From Acidobacteriota bacterium (lineage in GTDB: Bacteria > Acidobacteriota > UBA6911), in assembly GCA_031254095.1 (NCBI GenBank), contig JAIRVC010000239.1, positions 1 to 13,628 of the forward strand: 13,628 nucleotides of DNA. The letters run 5' to 3'. Positions 6,251-12,213 of the stretch are shown here, piece after piece. Numbering within the stretch: position 1 is the first letter of the stretch; each line of letters opens with the position of its first letter. The notes beneath the pieces were generated by a model. The model was not told the origin of the DNA and ran no database searches. It was given only the letters and a program-made list of their open reading frames with translations. A program made the translations under genes and the position numbers.

Positions 6251-6801
6251 AAGTACAGATGCGGGCAATTGCGGTTTTGATTATGGTTTTGCTTTTGGGC
6301 TGCCTGATCGGCGCGGCGGGTTCATGGCTCAGGTATGGGAAACACGAAAATATCAGGGGTGGCGAAAGGCAGGGATCATCGCCGCAGTTCCTGCCCCGGG
6401 GCAGCGATAGACAGGAGTCGCCGCAGATCCAGTCCCGGGGCGGCGAAAGACAGGAGTCGCCGCAACTCCTGCCTAGAGGCGGCGAAAGACAGCTGCCGGA
6501 ATTGCTCGGCATGACGCCCGAACAGAGAGGCCGGTATGAAGATATTATGAGAGAATCGCGTCAGCGGCTGGATACCCTGAGCAGGGAGCAGCGGTTGAAA
6601 ATAGACGCGGTTGTCGAGGAAGCCAATAAAAAAATCCGGTCGATACTAGACAACGAACAAAAAACAAAACTGGAAGCGTTTCTTGAAGACGTCAACAAAC
6701 AGCGCGGGCGCGGCGCCAGCGGTTCTCGCAACGGGCGCGGTTCAGGTTCGCCGTCTCCGGCTCCGGAGCGCGGGCGCAAGCCTGACAACCGGCAGCCCTG
6801 A
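6247..6801 (+). CDS. Membrane-anchored periplasmic Spy/CpxP/CnrX-like sensor protein
   Basis: This encodes a 184-residue exported or anchored protein. GTG at 6247 is chosen because it overlaps the previous stop as GTGA and has a GGGAGG site about nine bases upstream; a GTG at 6229 is less likely. An N-terminal hydrophobic segment at about 7-26 (AIAVLIMVLLLGCLIGAAG) is a signal anchor, or possibly a lipoprotein signal through C19. Residues 37-88 form a charged repeat linker (RGGERQESPQLLP type). Residues about 90-160 are helical and heptad-rich, with MTPEQRGRYEDIM and ILDNEQKTKLEAFLE resembling the LTxxQ motifs of Spy/CpxP proteins. The tail is Arg/Gly/Pro-rich and disordered. Its place behind a sigma and an anti-sigma gene resembles the CnrH/CnrY/CnrX arrangement, so a periplasmic sensor of metal or misfolded-protein stress is a fair inference. 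The ligand is unknown. Confidence 0.7.
   Translation: MKVQMRAIAVLIMVLLLGCLIGAAGSWLRYGKHENIRGGERQGSSPQFLPRGSDRQESPQIQSRGGERQESPQLLPRGGERQLPELLGMTPEQRGRYEDIMRESRQRLDTLSREQRLKIDAVVEEANKKIRSILDNEQKTKLEAFLEDVNKQRGRGASGSRNGRGSGSPSPAPERGRKPDNRQP
6355..6510 (+). repeat. In-frame 13-codon tandem repeats (RGGERQESPQLLP type)
   Basis: Four units are visible inside the sensor gene: 6355-6396 (14 codons), 6397-6435, 6436-6474 (13 codons each) and a partial unit at 6475-6510. All begin R-G-[GS]-[ED]-R-Q. The DNA is also similar from unit to unit, so the array could gain or lose copies by slippage. It would act as a flexible, highly charged spacer between membrane and periplasmic domain. Confidence 0.8.
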
Positions 6802-6802
6802 T

Positions 6803-6828
6803 ATTTTCAGTGATTATCTTCTGAAAAT
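6803..6828 (+). terminator. Weak hairpin after the sigma operon
   Basis: ATTTTCAG (6803-6810) pairs perfectly with CTGAAAAT (6821-6828) around a 10-nt loop immediately after the stop codon at 6801. The stem is AT-rich and no T-run follows, so it is at most a weak terminator or an mRNA-end structure. The rest of 6829-7017 is AT-rich with no gene or clear element. Confidence 0.25.
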
Positions 6829-7017
6829 GTGTATCTTGCGCGAAATTTATCTTAGAAAAACGTGATCCGGCCGATAAAACAGTGTTCGGAAAATGTGAGG
6901 AACGCCCACGGAAAAGGCTGATTCAGGCGTGAAAGAATTCCGTTAAAACTTTCATGAATTTATCTTTAGTTGTAAATGAAATTGTGATTTTCGCGCATTG
7001 CTTTCCTCTCGCTTTTA

Positions 7018-8106
7018 TCAACGTTTTTCTTTAAAACCCCATGTTTCAAATCCGATAAAAACCGGTTCGGGGTTTAGCGCAACGCCGAATGACGCCGCCA
7101 CCCGTTCCTGAATCAGTTTCATAAGGCTTACGATTTCCGACGACGACGCGCCGCCGCGATTGACGAGCGCCAGCGCGTGCTTTTTGGAGATGCCCGCACG
7201 GCCATGCGCGTATCCTTTGGAAAATCCTGAATGTTCGATCAGCCAGGCAGCGGCGAGTTTGATATTTCCTTCAGGCGCGTCAAAACATGGTATGGCTTCG
7301 TCCGGAGCTATAACTCCGGCGGCGCGAGCCTTTTGTTTAAGCGCGGCGAATTCATCGCGGGAAACAACCGGATTTTTGAAAAAAGATCCGGCGCTCCGTG
7401 AATCGGAATCGTTGGGATCTAAAAGCATTCCTTTTGACTTGCGGATTTCAAGCACCGCGCTTCGAACTTCGGCAAGCGAAGGATTCACGCTGCCGGCAAA
7501 ATATTTCCGCAGATCCGCGTATTGCGCGCCCGGCCGCCCATTCTTTTGAAGAAGAAACTCCGTTTGCAGCACAATATATCGTCCGGCGGCGGCGCTGAAA
7601 ACGCTGCCGCGGTAGGCAAACGCACATTCGGCGCGGGTTAATTCAACAATCTTATCCGCGCGCGTATCCCAGGCGTGTACGGCGGCGATGGTTTCGCCGG
7701 CCTCCTGTCCGTAAGCGCCTATGTTCTGTACCGGCGCGCCGCCGGCAGTGCCGGGAATGCCGCTCAGCGCTTCAACGCCCGCAAGATTGCGGCTCACGCA
7801 ATATTGCACAAAAGCGTCCCACTCCACGCCCGCGCCGACGGCTATCCGCGCGTCGGCATCCGGGGGCGCGCTCAGCGGACGTATGCCCGGAATCTCAATT
7901 TTTAGAACAAATCCGTGAAAACCCGCGTCGGCGACAACGAGGTTGCTTCCTCCTCCGAGCGTAAAAACCGGCAATGAACGCGCCCGCGCGAAAGACAGTG
8001 CTTCGGCGATATGATTTTCATCGGACGCGGCCGCGAAAAAGCGGGCCGGGCCGCCCACGCCCAGAGTGGTAAAAGGAGCCAGTGAGACATTTTCCCGGAT
8101 CAGCAT
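7018..8106 (-). CDS. murB: UDP-N-acetylenolpyruvoylglucosamine reductase (MurB)
   Basis: This flavoenzyme reduces UDP-GlcNAc-enolpyruvate with NADPH to UDP-N-acetylmuramate, the second committed step of peptidoglycan synthesis in the cytoplasm. The 362-residue length fits the family. FAD-binding motifs are TTLGVGGPARFF (13-24), GGGSNLVV (51-58) and ALSGIPGTAGGAPVQNIGAYG (113-133). The catalytic set is present: R166 in YRGS, the general acid S241 in SAGSFFKNP, and E347 in LNPEPVFIG. The EGNIKLAAAWLIEHSGF block (279-295) is the substrate-binding C-terminal domain. It follows larA with a 33-nt gap and a GGA-type ribosome-binding site, so it is probably the last gene of the lactate cluster. That is an unusual place, since murB normally sits with other wall genes. 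Enzyme identity is secure; the reason for the linkage is unknown. Confidence 0.96.
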   Translation of the reverse strand: MLIRENVSLAPFTTLGVGGPARFFAAASDENHIAEALSFARARSLPVFTLGGGSNLVVADAGFHGFVLKIEIPGIRPLSAPPDADARIAVGAGVEWDAFVQYCVSRNLAGVEALSGIPGTAGGAPVQNIGAYGQEAGETIAAVHAWDTRADKIVELTRAECAFAYRGSVFSAAAGRYIVLQTEFLLQKNGRPGAQYADLRKYFAGSVNPSLAEVRSAVLEIRKSKGMLLDPNDSDSRSAGSFFKNPVVSRDEFAALKQKARAAGVIAPDEAIPCFDAPEGNIKLAAAWLIEHSGFSKGYAHGRAGISKKHALALVNRGGASSSEIVSLMKLIQERVAASFGVALNPEPVFIGFETWGFKEKR

Positions 8107-8139
8107 TGCTCATTTCCAACAACATTTCCTGCAGGGCAT

Positions 8140-9390
8140 TTACATTTTTACCCGCGGAATAGTCAGACTGCCGTCAAGAAGAGCCAGAACTTTCGCGTCC
8201 TTCCCTTTTTTGGCGAGCGCCGCGTCAATGGCTTCCTGCAATGACTTGAACGGCCGTATAAATATGCTCTCCAGCAAACCGGGCTCAAGATCAGTCACGG
8301 CCCATACTTCCGCCGAAAGGCCGACTTCGGCCATCTTCGCCGCCTTGTGGTATCCCAGCTCAAATTTCTGCTCAATCTTTTTCAGGGCGTCCGCGGGGGA
8401 ATCGGCCGAACTAAGCAGCTTCACAAAGGAATCGTCGCCGACGCCCATCCGGCACTTGGCGACCAATAGCAGTATACCGCCTTCTTTCAGGGCATACTTG
8501 GCGTTGTCAATTCCCTTCTGCGCCTGATAGAGGTCTATGTCCGAAGGGAATTTCACAACCGAAATCACAATGTCGCATTTTTCGGGAATCTCAGCCACGA
8601 ACACTTCGTTCGCTTTGGAAATCGCCGGATCGAGCGACCGGTGAACGTCGCCTGCCGCCGCCGCGTAAATGCGATGGTTTTTGTCGAGCACGGTATTGAT
8701 GGCGAAAACCTCTTTTTTCACCGTGCCGAGAGCGTCGATCATGTCCTCGTGAACCGGGTTCCCCTCAAGTTTCAGCGCGCAGGCCTCCTGCTTTAGCGCC
8801 AGTTTGTGGTTCTGTTCGATCGTTTCATACGCGGCGATGCCCGGCAGAAACGACTTGCGCCCGCCCGTGTAGCCGGCAAAGTAGTGCGGCTCAACGGAGC
8901 TGATTATGACAATCCGGTCGGCCTCAACGCCCAGCCGGTTGACGCGCATCTGCGTGCCGTTTTTAGACGCGCCGAGAAACACCATGTCTTCGCTCTTTTT
9001 CGCGTCATGGACGAAAATACGATCTTTGTATTTCAGATAATGTTTTTCGGAGAATATTTGCAGATATTCCTCGTGCGTCGGGGCGCGATGCGCGCCGGTC
9101 GCCACGATAAAACTCACATTGTGACCGGCTATATCCTTTTCAATAAAATCCAGCACGCGGGCGGTCGGCGTAGGCCGGGTCGGATCGTTCACGATAAAAA
9201 GAACATCGCTAGCCCCTTTGAGGAACGCGCCCAGACTTTCATAGCCGACCGGATTTGCCAGCGCTTCGCGGATGGTCGCGGCTTCGTCGCCGATTTTAAC
9301 TTCGTTCGGCTCAATAACGCCGGCGACGCGCGCGTCGTCAATCACAGCCTCAAGGCTTCCGTCCTTGCCGTAAGGAACTTTCAGAATCAT
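8140..9390 (-). CDS. larA: Nickel-pincer lactate racemase family protein (LarA)
   Basis: LarA enzymes interconvert D- and L-lactate with a covalently bound nickel-pincer nucleotide. The 416 residues match the family length. The key residues known from Lactobacillus plantarum LarA can be placed: DPTRPTP (69-75) for substrate and cofactor binding, H101 in ATGAHR, H169 in EPHYFAGY, the cofactor-anchoring lysine K179 in GGRKSFLPG, H195 in NHKLA, and Q291/K292 in YQAQKG. An active racemase is therefore expected. Related LarA paralogues racemise other 2-hydroxyacids, so the substrate is inferred from the neighbours. Translation is coupled to the upstream Fe-S gene by a 4-nt ATGA overlap with a strong AAGGAG site. 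The cofactor genes larB, larC and larE are not in the window and must lie elsewhere. Confidence 0.88.
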   Translation of the reverse strand: MILKVPYGKDGSLEAVIDDARVAGVIEPNEVKIGDEAATIREALANPVGYESLGAFLKGASDVLFIVNDPTRPTPTARVLDFIEKDIAGHNVSFIVATGAHRAPTHEEYLQIFSEKHYLKYKDRIFVHDAKKSEDMVFLGASKNGTQMRVNRLGVEADRIVIISSVEPHYFAGYTGGRKSFLPGIAAYETIEQNHKLALKQEACALKLEGNPVHEDMIDALGTVKKEVFAINTVLDKNHRIYAAAAGDVHRSLDPAISKANEVFVAEIPEKCDIVISVVKFPSDIDLYQAQKGIDNAKYALKEGGILLLVAKCRMGVGDDSFVKLLSSADSPADALKKIEQKFELGYHKAAKMAEVGLSAEVWAVTDLEPGLLESIFIRPFKSLQEAIDAALAKKGKDAKVLALLDGSLTIPRVKM

Positions 9391-10343
9391 CGCGCGCTCC
9401 TTGCCATCAACGGCCCTAGCGATTTGATCTCCTCCATGAAGCTTTTCGTCTCCGCGGTAAATTTACCCGCTTCTTTTGGAGGAACTTCCACTACCTTGAC
9501 CCGGTTGGGATCAATGCCGATATTTTTCAGCGATTCGGTCAGTATCTTTACGCGCGCCTTGACCCGCGCGTTGCCGCCGTGTTCGCAATCGTCTTCGGGA
9601 CAGCAGCAGATGAGGACGCCCCACGCTCCCGCGTCAAGCGTGTCGAGTACGGTCTTGGACGTGACGCGCCCGGCGCAGATCGTCATCAAAACCTTGTATT
9701 CCGGATTTTCATCCAGCTTGTAGTAACGCGCGGTTTGAAGTCCCGGATAGTTGCCCCAGCCGCAGGAAAACACGACCGCTTTCGCTCCGGTATTCGCGGG
9801 GTTGCCGAAGAAATCCGTTACCGCGCGTTTCAGCTCTTCCGGGTTTGTGCCGAAACCCTGCTCAATAGTTATGCCTATTGCCGGGCAGACATCCAGACAG
9901 TTGCCGCAGGACTGGCATTTCAGACGATCAACCTCGATACGGTCATTGGCGTAATGGCGCGCCTCGTGCTTGCAGCTGCGCACGCAGGCGAGGCAGAGCG
10001 CGCAGGCGTCTTGGTCCGTAAGCGAGGTGGTTCCGGGAACATCGTAACCGGCTTCCTGCAGAAAAGCCCTTGCGTCGTTGTAAACATCCTGAATCGGCAC
10101 GCCCGACGAACAGGCTTTCTGGCAGCGGTTGCAGTGAAAACATTCGAACAGTTTTTCGGCAACATAAGGCGTCGGCTGCACCTGGCCGCTGAGAAGCCCG
10201 TACAACAGGATCAGTTTGCCGCGCGGGCTGTCGGAATCCCAGCGCGTTGACTTATAAATCTGACAATGCTCGTAGCAGTAGCCGCAACGAATACATTTAT
10301 TAAGAGCGCTTTTCCATTTTTCAAGTTTTTCCAGATTTGTCAT
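9387..10343 (-). CDS. HdrC-like / ferredoxin / MvhD fusion iron-sulfur protein
   Basis: This 318-residue soluble electron carrier has four 4Fe-4S motifs followed by an MvhD/FlpD-like domain. The HdrC/GlpC-type pair is C17/C20/C23/C27 and C68/C71/C74/C78. A two-cluster ferredoxin segment follows with C114/C117/C120/C124 and C143/C146/C149/C153. From about residue 187 the sequence follows the delta subunit of methyl-viologen-reducing hydrogenase: VVFSCGWGNYPG, ICAGRV (222-227), then CCCPEDDCEHGGNARVKAR (246-264) and GIDPNRVK. In MvhD the first motif is usually CNWC; here its second Cys is Gly, while C194, C223, C246-248 and C253 remain. No HdrB-type CCG domain is present. It lies 18 nt after the flavin dehydrogenase gene and overlaps larA by 4 nt, so it is the likely electron acceptor of lactate oxidation. 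An HdrA-like partner would be expected elsewhere. Confidence 0.85.
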   Translation of the reverse strand: MTNLEKLEKWKSALNKCIRCGYCYEHCQIYKSTRWDSDSPRGKLILLYGLLSGQVQPTPYVAEKLFECFHCNRCQKACSSGVPIQDVYNDARAFLQEAGYDVPGTTSLTDQDACALCLACVRSCKHEARHYANDRIEVDRLKCQSCGNCLDVCPAIGITIEQGFGTNPEELKRAVTDFFGNPANTGAKAVVFSCGWGNYPGLQTARYYKLDENPEYKVLMTICAGRVTSKTVLDTLDAGAWGVLICCCPEDDCEHGGNARVKARVKILTESLKNIGIDPNRVKVVEVPPKEAGKFTAETKSFMEEIKSLGPLMARSAR

Positions 10344-10361
10344 GACTATAATTCCTGCTGT

Positions 10362-11795
10362 TTATTTAGATGTCTGATAACGTAATTGCGTTTCTGAAAC
10401 CCAGTCGTCGGGGCCGTCCATCAGCTTGCCGGGATTCAGAATATTGTTCGGATCGAACGCCTTTTTAATCGCGCGCATAAGCTCAAGCGTCTCCGCCTTT
10501 TCCTTTTTAAACGCGGCCGCCTTGGAGAGCCCGATGCCGTGCTCGGCGGAAGTCGTTCCGCCCACCGACTGCACAAAATCGTAGATTTCGGCAACGGCGG
10601 CTTTGGCTGCCTCCCACTGGGATTCGTCGTCCGTATCCATAAGAATTTTTGTGTGCATACAGCCCGCGCCGCAGTGGCCGTAAGCGGTCATTACAAGGCC
10701 GTGGCGGTCGGCCACTTCATGAATCTTGTCGGCGGTCTCGGCCATCTTTGAGAACGGCACCGCCATGTCGTCGGCCAGCGACGTCGAGGCAAGCCGTTCA
10801 TCATATTTTGAAAGCGACGGGAACAGCTTGGAACGCCCCGCCCAGATGCGCGCCCGTTCTTTCTCCTCATAGCTGTATTCAAAGCCAAAGCCGTTATGTT
10901 TTTCGCAGATCGACTGGAATTTCTGGACTTCCGGATCAACGACTTCCTTCACCATGCCGTCGGCTTCAAATAGAAGAATCGCGTCAACCTCCGGCAGGCC
11001 GAGTTTTTCAGCCTTGTTCGCGGCCACGATGGCGATCCTGTCGATCAGCTCAAGCATCGACGGCTGACAGCCGCTGCTCATAATTTCTGAAATGGCGTGA
11101 CCGGCGTCGGAAAGCAGGTTGAACTTGGCGATGCCCATACACCGCAGTTTGGGAATAGGCACAAAGCGAAGCGTCGCCTCAACGATTATCGCCAGCGTTC
11201 CTTCCGAACCTATGAGAAGTTTTTCCAGCGGATAGCCCGATGCCGCCACGCGGGTATTGGCTCCCAGCGAAAAGCAGTCGCCGTTGGCCATAACGACTTT
11301 TACGGCAAGCACGGCGTCGCGCGCCGCGCCGTATTTTACCGAGCGCGTTCCGGAAGCGTTGTTGGCGATCTCGCCTCCGATGGTGGCGACGACGCTCGAA
11401 GCCGGCGTCGGCGGATAAAAAACGCCGTAAGGCTTCAGCGCGCGATTCAGGTCGTCGTCCACGACGCCCGGTTCAACGCGGCAGTAACCGTCCTCCGGAT
11501 TGATTTCCAGTATCCGGTTCATGTCCCTCATATCGAGTATGATGCCGCCGTACACGGGAACAACCTGGCCGCACATGACAGACGCGGACCCGCGCGGAAT
11601 CACGGGGATTTTCTCGCTGTTGGCATAGCGCATGATCGCCTGCACCTGCTCGGTGTTTTGCGGACGCGCCACCGCGTGAGGCATAGCCTGATGCACGGAG
11701 GAATCCGATCCATATATGTAAAGATCAGCCGGGTCGCTCAAAATGTTTTGCTCCCCGACGATCGCCTTGAGTTTTTCAATATTTACAGAAACCAT
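10362..11795 (-). CDS. FAD-linked D-lactate/glycolate dehydrogenase (GlcD family)
   Basis: This 477-residue flavoprotein probably oxidises a 2-hydroxyacid, most likely D-lactate to pyruvate given the adjacent racemase. The N-terminal FAD domain carries PRGSASVMCG (67-76), the VEPG turn (107-110), PPTPASS (128-134), GGEIANNASGTRSVKYG (140-156) and the IGSEGTLA loop (195-202). The C-terminal domain carries GHCGAGCMH (373-381), SAEHGIG (416-422) and the closing FDPNNILNPGK. The two metal-site His and the E-H pair are kept, but the usual GDGN of GHxGDGNxH reads GAGC. There is no signal peptide or membrane segment, so it is cytoplasmic. A GAGGAG site lies before the ATG. It leads the cluster with the Fe-S protein 18 nt downstream. 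Glycolate or 2-hydroxyglutarate cannot be excluded as substrate from sequence alone. Confidence 0.9.
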   Translation of the reverse strand: MVSVNIEKLKAIVGEQNILSDPADLYIYGSDSSVHQAMPHAVARPQNTEQVQAIMRYANSEKIPVIPRGSASVMCGQVVPVYGGIILDMRDMNRILEINPEDGYCRVEPGVVDDDLNRALKPYGVFYPPTPASSVVATIGGEIANNASGTRSVKYGAARDAVLAVKVVMANGDCFSLGANTRVAASGYPLEKLLIGSEGTLAIIVEATLRFVPIPKLRCMGIAKFNLLSDAGHAISEIMSSGCQPSMLELIDRIAIVAANKAEKLGLPEVDAILLFEADGMVKEVVDPEVQKFQSICEKHNGFGFEYSYEEKERARIWAGRSKLFPSLSKYDERLASTSLADDMAVPFSKMAETADKIHEVADRHGLVMTAYGHCGAGCMHTKILMDTDDESQWEAAKAAVAEIYDFVQSVGGTTSAEHGIGLSKAAAFKKEKAETLELMRAIKKAFDPNNILNPGKLMDGPDDWVSETQLRYQTSK

Positions 11796-11934
11796 CGCCG
11801 CTCCTCAAATTTTAAAAATAACCTTTATAAATACCACAGCGGGAGGTGCAAAAGAAACACCCGCGTTTGATATTTGAATGCCTTGCGCGTTTTTATGACC
11901 CTCGCGGCCATTTTACCATTTGGAGACGGTCGAT

Positions 11935-11963
11935 TTTATCATACAATGTCAGGTCGCTTACAA
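11935..11963 (-). promoter_or_regulatory. Candidate promoter of the lactate cluster
   Basis: Read on the minus strand, TTGTAA (11963-11958), 17 nt, then GATAAA (11940-11935) is a 4/6 plus 4/6 match to the housekeeping consensus. It would give a leader of roughly 130 nt containing the small hairpin at 11839-11864. It lies just beside the palindromic element. The match is weak and unproven. Confidence 0.22.
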
Positions 11964-11991
11964 ACATGACGGCAGATTTCTTCAAAAGTAA

Positions 11992-12136
11992 AGGAAACGC
12001 TGATTAATTGTCTGCGCGGGATGAAGTGCGAGGCGCACGGAGCGCAGGAACCGAGGCATATAGAGAAATATGTTGAGGTTACGAGCACCGCGCAACGAAG
12101 TAATTCGCCCGCTCAGGCAATTAATCAGTGTTTCCT
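11992..12136. mobile_element. 145-bp MITE-like element folding into one long hairpin
   Basis: AGGAAACGCTGATTAATTG (11992-12010) is the reverse complement of 12118-12136 with a single G/T mismatch. The inner arms continue to pair with bulges down to CATAT (12057-12061) and ATATG (12068-12072) around an AGAGAA loop. Next to this, AACC (12049-12052) pairs with GGTT (12077-12080), with tandem G-A mismatches between, as in a structured RNA or ssDNA hairpin. A TAAAG direct repeat at 11989-11993 and 12136-12140 may be a target duplication, but it overlaps the ends. There is no coding capacity. It sits between divergent lactate genes and could affect their expression. Confidence 0.72.
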
Positions 12137-12213
12137 AAAGAGAGGGGCCGCAAAACCGCATACGGGAAACGTTGCGACATACAAACCACTTACATATATC
12201 AGGGAGAAGTTCA

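Larger units (their letters stand above)
11796..12213. other. Divergent intergenic region of the lactate genes
   Basis: This 418-bp gap separates the minus-strand lactate cluster from the plus-strand CoA-transferase gene and must hold both promoters. Within the leader of the minus-strand cluster GCGGG (11839-11843) pairs with CCCGC (11860-11864) as a small hairpin. A long palindromic element occupies 11992-12136 and is listed separately. Between it and the CoA-transferase start only 77 bases remain. The plus-strand frame 12021-12221 is simply the element read through and is not a gene. Confidence 0.6.

Noticed and set aside
6355..6510. CRISPR-like array
   Set aside because: The units are contiguous and in frame within a coding gene, without spacers.
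8806..9723. 305-codon plus-strand open frame opposite larA and the Fe-S gene
   Set aside because: It is antisense to two clearly identified genes and its length follows from their codon bias; its translation shows no recognisable motif.
12172..12200. TTGCGA, 17 nt, TATATC as promoter of the CoA-transferase
   Set aside because: Transcription would start at about 12207, inside the ribosome-binding site, leaving too short a leader.
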